This document shows positions 22,943 through 34,912 of a DNA stretch of 64,000 nucleotides, one piece after another. The translations under genes were made by a program, and so were the position numbers. This DNA is from Metaphire vulgaris. Lineage: Eukaryota; Annelida; Clitellata; Crassiclitellata; Megascolecidae. The notes beneath the pieces were generated by a model. The model saw nothing but the letters and a program-made list of their open reading frames with translations, was not told the DNA's origin and searched no databases. Location of the stretch: NCBI GenBank assembly GCA_018105865.1, contig CM030868.1, positions 7,478,811 to 7,542,810 on the forward strand, in the 5' to 3' direction. The first letter of the stretch is position 1. Each line of letters opens with the position of its first letter.

Positions 22943-23834
22943 TGTAGCGAATTTTATGGGCACCTCATGTAATGTAAATAGTTTCGAATCGTTCACTAGA
23001 GGCGCTTATGTCAGTAGAGAATTATAAGTAAAACATTAGTATACTTAAATAAGTAATATTCCTAGAGTAAATAAGGATTAATGAATATCAGTAAAAGAAG
23101 GGTAATTATTCTAAATAGAGGCATAAGGTTATTTGATAGATAGCACAAATAATGTAGGTTTCCCAGTAAGGTTAAGATATGACTTAAGCACACCACCGTT
23201 AAGGAGGGTCCAAGGAGGTTAAGTAAGGCCTTAGTTGATTAGAAAAAAAGAAGGGACAGAGTGAGCACACGTAAAAGTGAGCACACATAAGAGTGAGTTC
23301 TAGAGAGCAGTGGTGGATAGTCATCAGGGTAAGCCTTGATTGGACTATGAAGTAGAATAAGCGATTCCTTTATACGGGATAGCTGATTTACTGCGAAAGC
23401 AGGACCCAAGGGGCAGGGTTGTGCCCCATCCAAAGATAAATCTCCGCGGCGCGTTCCATGTTGAGTATGGAGGATAGACACTTTAGGAGGGTGTGAGAAA
23501 GGAACGAGCAGCACTAGAAAGGGTGCACTGACACTAGAAAGAAGATACAGGAAGGGTGCACTGATACTAGAAAAGAGATACAGGAAGGGTGCTAGCAGTA
23601 TAGTGAAGGGTGTGAGGAGTTAGCTAATTCAGAAAGACCTGGCCAAAAAGCTGGGGACCCAATACGTGCCAAGGATACCCTGATAGTGTTTGGACGTGGC
23701 ATCCTGGAGAAAGGTCCAATAAGCACTATTATTATTATAAGACCGGTAGGCTGGTTGAGAGTGGAACTTTGGCAAGAACAGGCCAGTCGCCGGATTGTAA
23801 CAGATGGAATCCCAGCATTAGGGGTTTCGTTACA
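22943..23834 (+). repeat. 5' LTR of the Ty3/gypsy element (892 bp)
   Basis: Begins TGTAGCGAATTTTATGGG and ends GGGTTTCGTTACA. Internally it has a short tandem motif (AGGGTGCACTGACACTAGAA-like, three times near 23515-23590). Confidence 0.95.
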
Positions 23835-23838
23835 TAAC

Positions 23839-23856
23839 TGGCACCAGAGAAGTGGG
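23839..23856 (+). other. Candidate primer-binding site
   Basis: TGGCACCAGAGAAGTGGG starts four bases after the 5' LTR, the expected place for a tRNA 3'-end complement (TGG…). I could not assign the tRNA with confidence. Confidence 0.6.
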
Positions 23857-24094
23857 GTTTGGCGCTGGATTAGCACAGAGAAGGAATTGAGCCACTGATA
23901 AGCCACAAGAGTAGGCACTGGCAAGAGTGGGTGTGTGCTACCTTGTATAACGGCTATAAGACTCACTGGTACGATACGTAGTTGAGACCAGAGATAGCAG
24001 TGTAAGCACTGTATAAGCTCATTGAAGGTCCACTTTACGGAAGTGTGTTGCACTCAGACGGCTCAGCACTCAGGAAGAGCTTAGAGCAATAAGC

Positions 24095-25380
24095 ATGGCT
24101 GAACCTAAGCAGGACGAGCTGTGCGATACTAAGAATCGTGCAGATTATGACACGGAAAGTACACAACTCATTGAGGAAGATGAATTATTGAGTCAATGAT
24201 AGAAGAGGAACTGTCTGTTGATAAGCACCGAAGACGAGCCATTGATCATATACCCAGCAAAGAAAGGATTTGTGAGTTCGGACGAGCACAGAGATTGGAA
24301 ATGGGTGCTCGGAGCAAGGAAAAGAGTACTGCTAGATATGGAGGATTGGATATTGGACTTAAAACTCATAAGGGCCACGGAATTGTAGGAGGCATGGACC
24401 AAGAGACACCCATAAGACAGAAACAGCAAAGGTTCACTAAAGTGAAAGAAGAGTGGTCTGATTCAGATATGCGAGAATTTATGAGACCAGCTCGTCGAGA
24501 AGGAAGAGCTCGAAAATACATCTAAGTGGTCACCGATGAAACCAAACAAGTTTGATGGATTGATACCATTAGAAACATTTCTGAGGCAGTTTGAGGTTTG
24601 TGCAGAATACAATGGATGGACGAAAAGAGAGAAGGGTGCATTTCTGCAGTGTTCCTTAGAAAAGGACCAGCTCAACTTCTATGGGATTTTGGAGCTAAGA
24701 AAGAAGTCGCATATGATGAATTGGTGGAAAGGCTACAACAGAGATATGGGTTAGAGGCCCAACAGGAAACCTTTCGCACCCAGTTACGATGTCGGAAGCA
24801 GAGAGAGAAGGAGAGTTTTGGGGATCTTCTCCATGATATTAGAAAATTGGTCACCTTAGCATTCCCAGGACCAAACAACGACACTACGGAGATCTTAGCA
24901 AGAGATGCATTCTTAGAAGCATTGTCCGACAGAGAGTTATCTTTAAAGGTCAGAGAAAGGGAGCCACGTTCTCTTGACGAAGCCTACAGAATTACCTTAA
25001 GAATGGATAGCTATAAACGAGCCACGGAGGATGAATATATGGCCCATCAGAGACAAGGCAGAAACTATAGACAGGTACGGAGCACTAATGAAGATGATAT
25101 GATGGAGCAAGTTATGCAGAAAGTAACTAATTTCCTAGACGAGCAAAGGACTAAACAAGAGGAATGGCAAGATAACATGGAAAAGAAGTTATTAAGGGAA
25201 ACGACACCCAAGGTAGACGGAAGGAAAGGGTGTGTGGATGACAGTTCAAGACAGAAGTCATGGAGTAGAGAAAGTAGAGAAAGACGTGTTGATAATAATT
25301 GGAAGAAGAACGTGCAGTGTTTCAAATGTCAAGGTGTGGGACATTTAGCCAAAGAATGTCGACGGAGCAGAGATACCTCT
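24095..25380 (+). pseudogene. gag region of the Ty3/gypsy element, frame-broken
   Basis: An ATG at 24095 (AAGC ATG GCT) opens a 34-codon frame ending at 24199. Coding continues in a second frame from 24196 (ATGA overlap) to about 24500, in a third stretch to about 24660, then in the long frame that runs to 26817. Capsid-like residues around 24540-25000 include a PLETFLRQFEVCAE-type block. The nucleocapsid zinc knuckle C-x2-C-x4-H-x4-C is intact (CFKCQGVGHLAKEC, about 25315-25360). The first overlap could be a true programmed shift or simply decay. Confidence 0.75.
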
Positions 25381-25434
25381 ACTAAGAGGGTGTTAGAGAA
25401 CAGAAGTATTGTCAGTTCGACAGAAGGAAAGACG

Positions 25435-25800
25435 AAGCTGAAGTCAGTCTACATAAAAGGGTTGATTAATGGACAAGAACAAAAGTGCTTGGTAGATACA
25501 GGTTCGGAAGTGAGTCTGTTACCAATTTGGATGGCTGAAGGGTTGAAATTGGACCCAGCACCTCAAATATTGAGAGCTGCGAATGGAGGTGAAATAACAG
25601 TGATAGGTCAAGTAACCACGTCTGTGAAATTCGATCGGAAGTGTTGGCGAGATGTGAGTTTTATTGTGTGCGAACAGATCAGTGAAGTATTATTAGGGAT
25701 GGATTTCCTTACAGAGAATCGGTGTCACATCAATTTCACAAACGCCGCTGTATACATCGGAAAGAGGAGAATACCATCGATTAGTCAGGAAGGTCCATTT
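25435..25800 (+). pseudogene. Retroviral-type aspartic protease domain
   Basis: Active-site motif LVDTGSEVSLLP (D-T-G), preceded by a hydrophobic strand, and later the LLGMDFL block. It is in the same frame as the zinc knuckle and the reverse transcriptase, so this segment is intact; the pseudogene call refers to the whole polyprotein. Confidence 0.85.
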
Positions 25801-26169
25801 CAATGTCGACGAGTACAAGTTGCTGAAAAGATAATAGTTCCTCCTCGCTCAGAAATAAATGTACCCATAACGATGATGCATATGACCGATCAAGATGAGT
25901 TTACTACATGGATGACGGACTACAAAGAGATTAAGTCCGGGGTGCACGCGGCACGGGTAGTACTAAAGAGGTCAGAAGAAGCTCTTATAAGAGTAATAAA
26001 CTTGAACGAAACGCCTGCAGTCTTATATCAAAATGACGGACTTGGAATAGTACATCCTGTCACAGTATTATCAGAGCAAAGGTCCACAAAGAATGAAGAT
26101 ACCCAGATAAGACAAGCAATGGAAGCAGTAAAAGAAATGATGAAGGATATAGAGGCAGAAGTGTCTGAT

Positions 26170-27110
26170 AAAGATAAAAACGAATTGAAAATGTTGTTGC
26201 TGGAGTACATAGATGTGTTTTCATTGGATGAAAGTGATTTGGGTCACTGCAAAGTTACACAGCACAGGATCGATACGGGTGCTGCTGACCCAATTCGTCA
26301 ATCATTGAGGTCCCAACCACGAATGTATAGAGAGATGATAGATGAGAACGTGGATAAGATGTTGCAAGAGGGTTTGATTGAACCAGCTCGAAGTGATTGG
26401 GCAGCTAATGTGGTTTTAGTACGGAAGAAAGATGGAACCATGAGATTTTGCCTGGATTACAGAGCGTTGAATTCAGTGACAAAAGGGGATGCATACCCAT
26501 TACCAAGAATAGCAGATTGCTTAGATACACTGTCTGGATCCAAATGGTTTAGTACACTTGACTTAAGAAGTGGGTACCACCAGATTGAGATGGGAACCGA
26601 AGATTCCGACAAAACTGCCTTTGTAACCAGAAAAGGAGCATTTAAATGGAAGGTGATGCCTATGGGTTTGTGCGGGGCTACAGCCACATTCCAACGCACT
26701 ATGGATATCGTGTTATCAGGATTAAATTTCTTGGTGTGTTTAGTATACTTGGATGACGTGATGGTCTTTTCAGAAAACACCAGAGCAACATCTTGGAAGA
26801 TTACAAGAAGTATTTGAACGACTAAGAACAGCACAACTGAAATTGAAACCAGGAAAGTGTAAGTTGATGCGACGGGGAGGTCCATTTCTTAGGACATGTC
26901 GTATCATCGAAAGGAGTCACTACAGACCCAGAGAAAATAAAGAAAGTATTGACATGGCCGGAACCCAAATGTTTGAAAGAAGTACGAGCATTCTTGGGTC
27001 TATGTTCATATTACCGAAAGTTCGTGCTGGATTTCTCTAAAATAGCAGCACCATTATCAGAGCTTACAAAGAAGAATGTCAAATTCCATTGGGGAAATGC
27101 GCAACGTTCA
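26170..27110 (+). pseudogene. Reverse transcriptase domain, two frameshifts
   Basis: Motifs in order: LIEPARSDWAANVVLVRKKD, MRFCLDYRALN, FSTLDLRSGYHQIEM, and the catalytic YLDDVMVFS. The frame breaks near 26790, just after the catalytic motif, and again near 26880; the thumb continues in other frames (AFLGLCSYYRKFV at about 26975). Consistent with one-base losses or gains in short homopolymers. Confidence 0.9.
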
Positions 27111-27560
27111 TCCTTTGAAGAATTGAAAGAAAAACTTACAACGGCACCCATACTAGGATTACCACTAGACGAAGGGGAATACATACTAGACACGGACGCA
27201 TCGGATATAGCGATAGGAGCAGTATTATCGCAAAAACAGAACGGAGTCGAAAGGGTGTTGGCATTCGGGAGTCGACTGTTATCAAACAGCGAGAGAATTA
27301 TTGCGTGACTCGAAAAGAATTGCTGGCTGTGGTGTATTTTGTAAAATACTACCGGACATATCTATTGGGAAAATCATTCTTATTGAGAACGGACCACGCT
27401 GCTTTGCAGTGGTTAAATAGAACGCCAGAGCCAATAGGACAACAGGCCAGATGGCAAGAAGTTTTGTCAGAATATCAGTTTCGGATAAAGCACCGACCAG
27501 GTTCCAGCCACGGCAACGCTGATGGAATGTCGCGAAGACCGAACGACGTTAGTTTGGTAG
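27110..27560 (+). pseudogene. RNase H domain, one frameshift
   Basis: Contains DTDASDIAIGAVLSQ with the first catalytic Asp, then TRKELLAVVYFVKYYR and LRTDHAALQWL. The frame changes near 27295. Confidence 0.85.
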
Positions 27561-27699
27561 CCGCGATTCAACTGCGTTCAGAAGAACTGAATATCAAGGA
27601 AGAACAGAAGAAAGACCCATTTGTTGCAAGAATAAGAGATTGGGTTGAGCAAGGAGCACCTGATTTCTCCGATATATTAACTGAAGATGAAAAAATAAA

Positions 27700-29051
27700 G
27701 GCGATTTGGCATCAGAAAGAACAACTGATGATTGAAGACGATCTTTTATACCGACAGAATGCGAATGGGAATGTGCAATTGATAATACCACAGAATTTGA
27801 AAAGAAGATTTCCTGAAAAGAGCACACACTGGTATGACAGGAGGACATCTTGGGATAAGACGCACGCGTCATCAAGTGAGATTGAGGAGTTATTGGCCAG
27901 GATGGTCGAAAGATACAGAAAGATTTTGTCTTAAATGCACAGAGTGTCAGAGGTACCGACAAGGACGCGCACCCAGGAATGCAAAGTTAAACCCAATACC
28001 ATGTGGAGGACCATGGGAAATGGTGGCAATGGATGTTACAGGACCACATCCAAAGAGTCGACAAGGGAATATATACATCTTAACAATTCAGGACCATTTC
28101 ACGAAGTTCGTTGAAGCAGTTCCGATGAAAAATCAAGAGGCGGAAACAATTGCACGAATATTCCTTGAAAAGATTTGCATTATATATGGAGTACCATTGA
28201 AGTTATTATCTGACAGAGGTCCAGCATTTGAATCCCAGGTGATTAAGGAGATGTGTCGGATGTTGGGTGTGGAAAAGGTACGCACCACAAGTTATGAGCC
28301 ACGGACAAACGGTTTAATGGAGCGCTATCATAGAACCATGAATGCAATGCTTGGAAAAATGGTACAAGATAATCACAGGAACTGGGATGAAGTTTTGCCA
28401 TTAACAACAGCAGCATATCGAGCATCGATACATGAATGCACGGGATACACTCCTAATTATTTGATGTTTGGAAAAGAGAATAGAATGCCCATTGATCTGG
28501 TATATGGTCCATTACCAAGATACAATCCTATACCGTATGTTGATTACGTGGAAGACTTGAAAGAGAAGTTTACCGACGCCTATGCCAATGTGCGAGAGAA
28601 TTTGAAAACAGCTGCGAAGAGACGCAAAGACAAGTATGACTTGAAAGTGCATCAGAAGGAATTTCAAGTAGGAGATGAAGTTTGGATATTCATACCCAGA
28701 AAACGAAGAGGTCGATATCCGAAATGGCAGAAATATTACGATGGTCCATTCATAGTTTTGGAACGGACAGGACGTCTGAATTATCGAGTGCAAAAGAAGC
28801 CGAGAGGACGGATATTTGTAACACATCTAGACAAGATGTTGTTGTATAAAGCATTCGAAGAACAGGGACCACCGTTTGAAGAAGCGGAAGAAGAAGTGAA
28901 TGTCAACGACCAAGAAAGGAACATTGTCGCCGAAGAACTTGAAAAGACGTTCACGGAAGTTCCAGAGGAGCCGCGTGGAAACAACGTGCCCGGAATTCCA
29001 CGTTTACGACCAAGAGGAAATATAAGGAGACCTGCGAGATACGACGATTGA
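27700..29051 (+). pseudogene. Integrase with HHCC finger and C-terminal GPY/F-like region
   Basis: The HHCC finger is split by a frame change near 27815; its cysteines are in CLKCTEC. The catalytic triad is visible: Asp in AMDVTGPH, Asp in LLSDRGPAFES, Glu in TNGLMERYHR. The C-terminal part has a GPFIVLERTGRLNY block (GPY/F module). The frame is open from 27834 to the stop at 29051 and ends in an acidic then basic tail. No chromodomain recognised. Confidence 0.9.
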
Positions 29052-29311
29052 AAGGACATTCGTCATTGTAAAAGTTATTGCTGATGTTAAAATGTTATTA
29101 CGAATGTTCTTGTATGTAATTATGTTATGATGACTGTATAATTGTATTGTATACGAATGTTAATGTTGTACATAATGTTTCATTGTTTGCTTGTATAAGA
29201 CTGATAATTATGTGCATAATGTGTTAGATAAGTACACAGATTTGTTACCCCACACTCGGGATGGGTCCATAAGAATGAATGGGGACCATTCATAGGTAAA
29301 GTCCGGGGTAA

Positions 29312-30202
29312 TGTAGCGAATTTTATGGGCACCTCATGTAATGTAAATAGTTTCGAATCGTTCACTAGAGGCGCTTATGTCAGTAGAGAATTATAAGTAA
29401 AACATTAGTATACTTAAATAAGTAATATTCCTAGAGTAAATAAGGATTAATGAATATCAGTAAAAGAAGGGTAATTATTCTAAATAGAGGCATAAGGTTA
29501 TTTGATAGATAGCACAAATAATGTAGGTTTCCCAGTAAGGTTAAGATATGACTTAAGCACACCACCGTTAAGGAGGGTCCAAGGAGGTTAAGTAAGGCCT
29601 TAGTTGATTAGGAAAAGGAAGGGACAGAGTGAGCACACGTAAAAGTGAGCACACATAAGAGTGAGTTCTAGAGAGCAGTGGTGGATAGTCATCAGGGTAA
29701 GCCTTGATTGGACTATGAAGTAGAATAAGCGATTCCTTTATACGGGATAGCTGATTTACTGCGAAAGCAGGACCCAAGGGGCAGGGTTGTGCCCCATCCA
29801 AAGATAAATCTCCGCGGCGCGTTCCATGTTGAGTATGGAGGATAGACACTTTAGGAGGGTGTGAGAAAGGAACGAGCAGCACTAGAAAGGGTGCACTGAC
29901 ACTAGAAAGAAGATACAGGAAGGGTGCACTGATACTAGAAAAGAGATACAGGAAGGGTGCTAGCAGTATAGTGAAGGGTGTGAGGAGTTAGCTAATTCAG
30001 AAAGACCTGGCCAAAAAGCTGGGGACCCAATACGTGCCAAGGATACCCCGATAGTGTTTGGACGTGGCATCCTGGAGAAAGGTCCAATAAGCACTATTAT
30101 TATTATAAGACCGGTAGGCTGGTTGAGAGTGGAACTTTGGCAAGAACAGGCCAGTCGCCGGATTGTAACAGATGGAATCCCAGCATTAGGGGTTTCGTTA
30201 CA
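29312..30202 (+). repeat. 3' LTR of the Ty3/gypsy element (891 bp)
   Basis: Differs from the 5' LTR by about three substitutions and one single-base indel by eye (near 29607-29620 and 30045). 29052-29311 is the 3' untranslated part; a short purine-containing stretch precedes the LTR, but the polypurine tract is weak. Confidence 0.95.
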
Positions 30203-30450
30203 AGAAGACTGATACTGTGGACCTGAAAGCATCCTTGAGTTTCCGTGGTAGCCTAAATTGAAAAGCCAATTTGTCAATTTTCTTGTTCTAAAAGCAGAGA
30301 CTCTTTATTATGACGTCCGCTGTGCAGTAAGACTTACTTTAGCGGAATTTAGCCCAGCATACACTTCAACACTGATTTCTAAACAGTTTTGGACTAAATA
30401 TAATAGATTCTTTCTTTTCTTGCAACAATAGATCCCTCTAATATTTTCAG

Positions 30451-30543
30451 TGTTTACGTGGCTCATGGTTGGATCTGCTATGATTGCTTGCTTCGTTACA
30501 GTATGTTGTGCCATAGCAATATATGCCAGTAAGCGCCAGAAAG
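30451..30543 (+). CDS. Ig receptor copy 2, transmembrane exon
   Basis: 93 nt, acceptor ATTTTCAG, donor GTACGA, phase 1 both ends. It encodes a short juxtamembrane piece (VFTW), a helix of about 20 hydrophobic residues with two adjacent cysteines (VTVCCAIAIYA) and the basic anchor SKRQK. No charged residue lies inside the helix, so there is no obvious site for pairing with an ITAM adaptor. Confidence 0.9.
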
Positions 30544-30864
30544 GTACGATGGTAAAGTTTTTGTTTTACTAATATATCCATAAATATTGTAATTGAATTT
30601 AACTATACCAAGTGCAGGTCTCCTGGAGATTCTAGAAGAGGCTAAGAGCACATTAGCCTAAGTCTGCGTTTTAGCTCCAAGGCATTCACTGCATTGCATT
30701 ACACAATTTTCTTTGTAAAATATAATGTTCAGAATTGACAATGTATAAAAGCCATTTTAGTCATGTTGTACAAAGTCATAGTGAAAAATCGAGCTTTCTA
30801 TTGCTAGAAGCGAATTTGTCCATGACATTGTCTATAGATATGTCCATCTCTTTGTGGATATACA

Positions 30865-31014
30865 CAGGGTTGGAGTTGCCGGGGGGAGGGGGGTAACCCT
30901 CCCAGCTAACTTTGCGATCCTCCCAAAAATCGCATATCGGGTACATGCAGTTTCTGTCATTCATTGAATTTCAGTCCTCAACCCCCCAGCTCAAATTTCA
31001 CAACTCCAACACTG
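30865..31014. mobile_element. Small hAT-type MITE (150 bp), shared
   Basis: Ends CAGGGTTGGAGTTG and CAACTCCAACACTG; flanks GATATACA and GATATATA. Also in copy 3 (62631-62772), so it predates the duplication. Confidence 0.8.
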
Positions 31015-31970
31015 GATATATACACCAAGGCTAAACCGTTTAGACGATCATCTTCCATTGAAGACGCATTATTGGTGGGCCGGTTGGATGGGGAGGATGC
31101 ATCCCCAATCATCCCCAACGTCGTGAAACCGCCCCCGATGATGATGGTCCAGCAAACGGTTTGAATAACTGTTGCTTACCGTGAAATTTTAGAGACGGTA
31201 AAATGTTTAGATATAATCTTTTGGACACGCCTCTATGCCTCCGTGCTACTAATAATTATTGTTACTAATTTACTAGCACGCGGTTGTTACTTGGAAATGA
31301 AAATGCCAGTCCTCTTTCAACGGAAAAAATAATCACAGGCATAATTAACCCTCGAACTCCGATACTACTCGCAGAAATCCCTGATTCCAGGGCCACCGAT
31401 TAACACTAGAAGGTCCACAAGTGAGATAGTCTGTCACTTGACATTTTTGATTAATGTCATGGTCAGAGTTTAGATAGGAAAATTCTGTAAAATTTGACAG
31501 TTCCTCTTTCGACCCAAGTTCTAGGAAATTGCAGAGAAACTCTTTCAAAATAGTTAGTTAGTGTTTGTTCGATGTCTATAGGGGCCTATCCCTCGAAGGC
31601 CCAACCGCGTCAATTGACGCAATCGAGTTTCACTATGAAGCTACACTGTACCAGGTGTACCCATATGGAAACACTATATAGTGCAACAACAATAAATACA
31701 ATTACAGTGTTATCGGTACTGACAAAAGAACTTAATCTTAGTACTAAATAAATATTCAATTGATAAAAATGTCAGTTAAAATACTTATCAATTATAGCAT
31801 CTGATCAGAGTCAATTGTCAGCGAATTTCAAACCACACTTAACGTTCATCTACATCTGACATACAGTAGATAGCTGCTAAACACTGTCCGTAAACTGGTC
31901 GTTTGCACTCAGTACACTTATAGTCGTTGTTCGACTGCGCTTACAATTTGCTCCCACTCCCACGTCACTC

Positions 31971-32212
31971 CAGAGCCGTAGCTAGGGGGTGGGGGCAAGC
32001 CGTCCCGGGCGCCGACCGGTGGGGGCGCAATTTGGAGGATGTGAAAAATAAATTAAAAAATAGCTGTGCGGAATAAATGAAAAAAGGTCGTCATCAGCCC
32101 GAAAAATGGATAAGAAAACTGTGTGACGACTAAAAAAGGTCGTCGACGAAATTTAGGGGCGCAAAATATGAATCTTGCCCCGGGCGAGGAAAACCCTAGC
32201 TACGGGGCTCTG
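31971..32212. mobile_element. hAT-type MITE (242 bp), shared
   Basis: Ends CAGAGCCGTAGCTAGGG and CCCTAGCTACGGGGCTCTG; flanks CGTCACTC/CGTAACTC (7/8). Contains two AAAAAAGGTCGTC modules. The copy 3 counterpart is 63723-63979. Confidence 0.85.
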
Positions 32213-32354
32213 CGTAACTCTCTTCTTCAGCTCATCACTGACTGCACAACTATCAACTGCATCAACTGCTGCGCTAGCTCACCTGCAAACTTCGCTTCTC
32301 TGAACTGCTGAGACAGCTGAAACAGAAAAATCTTGCATATCCATGTGTTTACAC

Positions 32355-33126
32355 TAGGGTTGCCAGATCTCCCGTATTTTCAGCCCCAGTCTCCCGCCTC
32401 CCGGATGGATGCCACGCGGGACACCAAATCTTATCGTATTTGGCTAGGTTGATGGACTTCGTTGAGACGCAGTTTAAAATCGAAACAATACTACAATTTT
32501 TCTGGCGTGATAAAACGTCAAATAAGTCATTAGTAAGCCTACACTTTAGTACAATATCAAACAAGATAATCGAGACTCTGAGGCAGGCAGCAATGCCCCT
32601 CTGCTTCTTACTTACTTTAACGGCAGGTATAGGAACTTAGGACTCGTTAGGAGGTCTATGATAATAATATTATTATAACTTGTTTGTAATATGATGCGGT
32701 GCATTGAACAGTGTTCCTTATTGCTTTTTCCTAGTCTATACTCTATAGCAGTGGCGTAGCCAAGGGGGGGGGGTCACTCCTTGGCTGTCACAAAAATGGT
32801 CATTGTGTTTCACGCATTTTTATTCTCGGATTGCGGATTTGTGGATCAAACCCCCCGCCCCTTGGGGTTGCCGGAGTAAAAATTCTTAACAATGGTTGCT
32901 TGTTAAGATCTTTTCAGTTTTTCACAGTTGACCATGACCAAAACCAAAAACCCCCTTCCGTAAATCCTGGCTACGCCACTACTCTATAGTACTGTAGAGT
33001 AGTATACTAGTATAGCTCTAGCCATAATAATTCACAATGAACTGGACCGTTGCATGAGTGGGCGCATTGATCGTGGTAACAATCTCACGTATTTTGGCTT
33101 TTGATATCTGGCAAGTGGCAACCCTA
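32355..33126. mobile_element. hAT element, deletion derivative of the 10101 family
   Basis: Ends TAGGGTTGCCAGATCTCCCG and GTGGCAACCCTA; perfect 8-bp duplication GTTTACAC (32347-32354 and 33127-33134). It matches both ends of 10101-11358 in reverse orientation but lacks most of the transposase region. It carries a nested MITE. Confidence 0.9.
32749..32981. mobile_element. CAGTGGCGTAGCC MITE nested in hAT (233 bp)
   Basis: Ends CAGTGGCGTAGCCAAGG and CTGGCTACGCCACTA; perfect duplication CTCTATAG (32741-32748 and 32982-32989). Confidence 0.95.
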
Positions 33127-33134
33127 GTTTACAC

Positions 33135-34055
33135 TAGCTTGATCTATAATGTTGAAATAGTCAGTGGCCATCTTCTGCAAGCTGCTTTGGTGCTCATTTC
33201 TCGACAAATAATTATAGTCAAGCATAGGACCTATCAACGCCGCTTTATTTCTGTTGCTATAGAGAATTGTTTCAGGCTTTTTTCATCACCTTTTTGTGCT
33301 GTCCCTTTGTGAAGGGCCGAGGCATGCATATGGACCTTCTGAGCCCATTATTAACGCATTCATGTGTTCAATAACTACACATATAGGCTACACTTCTTGC
33401 CTGCGGGGTGAAATCACGCGAACAATGCTTGTCTAGCGGGGAGATCGAATGCAATGTAGACAATGCAACGCCCTTGGAACGGAAAACTGCTAAACAATGT
33501 AACGCCAATAAAACAAAATAAATAACTTTAGATAACCCTGTTTTTCTTTTAAAATCGTACATGACCTTAGATAAACGTTATGAACAATTATGCCCCTCCT
33601 CCCTTAGTGCGTACGTACTATATGGACGGACCCTTATAATTATAATGAGAAATTATAATTTATAGCTTATTAATAGAAATCATAATTGAATTCAAACAAA
33701 CGCTTTCGTTTTGAGAAATCTTCATTACTGTCCGGTTTTGTTTTTATGAGGACCCTTTTGGACGCGGTATCTGCTAATTATTTTCGTTTTAGCGAAAATG
33801 TTGCGGTTGTTTTCTTTTCGGTCATTTTAAAATTTTAAAAGCTAGGTATTGTCATTTTCTTATAAGATAAAAACGATTAAAATTAGAATTGGAGAAATGT
33901 ATATAATTGTTATCGATGTACGACTTTATGACATTTGCGACTATTTGTAGGGCCTAGTAGCCTATACTGATAAGACATTTCAAAAACATGATAATATTAT
34001 ATCGCAGTTATAAATATAATGTAGAGATAAAAGCAAACTCGCAGGCTATCTACAG
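33135..34055 (+). other. Intron 4 of copy 2, nothing recognised
   Basis: AT-rich intron sequence. One possible transposon end (ATATGGACGGACCC near 33620) has no partner. No exon seen. Confidence 0.4.
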
Positions 34056-34417
34056 CAGTGGCTCCCAAGTTCCCAACGGGGGACGTACGCCCCACCTTGG
34101 GGGGGGATTTCATTATTTAAGGGGGGCAATTTCAATGTTTACAATTTTTAGAACAGGATAATTAAAATGACGATTTTTAAAGAACTTATGGAATATAGAT
34201 TCACAGAAGCTTTCATTACTAAATGAGTAACGTATATTAATGTAATTCAGTTCTGTTTTGCATGGTTTGTATCTGTCGTTGCCTGTTTTTCATATCTTTA
34301 ATGTTGTTCCGATAATACAATTTCTGTGATTGCTGCTGTGCGTGTGTCACGGGAGGGGGCATAAGGACTTTAAAACGACTTTGGTGGGGCGTGGCCTAAA
34401 AAGGTTGGGAACCACTG
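34056..34417. mobile_element. hAT-type MITE (362 bp)
   Basis: Ends CAGTGGCTCCCAAGTTCCC and GGTTGGGAACCACTG; perfect duplication ATCTACAG (34048-34055 and 34418-34425). Confidence 0.95.
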
Positions 34418-34614
34418 ATCTACAGGGTGTCTCAGAATAAAACCCCCAGCAGAAAAACTATGATTTCTTAAAAATTCCTAAATACATTTATTTCATATTG
34501 GCAATACGTGTGCAGCACATATTTTCCCACCTTTCTTTATATTTTCATCTCATTTGCATGTAATTTGGCCATATAGTGAGACATCAAAGTCTAACTTTTC
34601 GGCGCTTTGCATTA

Positions 34615-34912
34615 GGGGTGCGGAATTCTCTCCCGGGCATAATCCTCCCGGCAAAGAAGTAATGAACTATGTAAATCAATATCATAGACAGAGATCTTAA
34701 TTTTAAAAGGTATTTATCGGTTATCTGATGCCATGGCTGTCGTCAGTATCGTTTAGGGTTAGTGTTAGTGTCTGGTTTATGGTGTGGGTAATGATTATAG
34801 TCAAAAGTTGAGTAAACAAAGGGGGGATTATGTCCGGATATGTTACTTTCTCGGGTGTACCGGGGGGATAATGTCCGGGGGAATTATGTTCGGGGGAGAA
34901 TGTCCTACCCCC
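34615..34912. mobile_element. TIR element with GGGG ends (298 bp)
   Basis: Ends GGGGTGCGGAATTCTC and GAGAATGTCCTACCCCC; 8-bp duplication TTGCATTA (34607-34614 and 34913-34920). Copy 1 shows the empty site at 7160-7167. The G-rich termini differ from the CAG-type hAT ends in this window. Confidence 0.85.

Larger units (their letters stand above)
22943..30202 (+). mobile_element. Ty3/gypsy LTR retrotransposon in copy 2 intron 3
   Basis: 7260 bp with 5' LTR 22943-23834 and 3' LTR 29312-30202, both TG…CA, flanked by the 4-bp duplication AGAA (22939-22942 and 30203-30206). Empty sites exist in copies 1 (about 1675) and 3 (about 61965). Domain order gag zinc knuckle, protease, reverse transcriptase, RNase H, integrase defines Ty3/gypsy. 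No envelope-like frame follows integrase. Several frame changes break the coding region, although the LTRs differ at only about four positions. It lies in the same direction as the host gene and offers potential splice and poly(A) signals inside a receptor intron. Confidence 0.95.

Noticed and set aside
29052..29311. Envelope-like gene after integrase
   Set aside because: Only about 260 bp remain before the 3' LTR and no frame is present; the element is not retrovirus-like.
30964..31164. 66-codon frame, similar at 62670-62879
   Set aside because: Straddles a MITE end and intron; conserved only through duplication.
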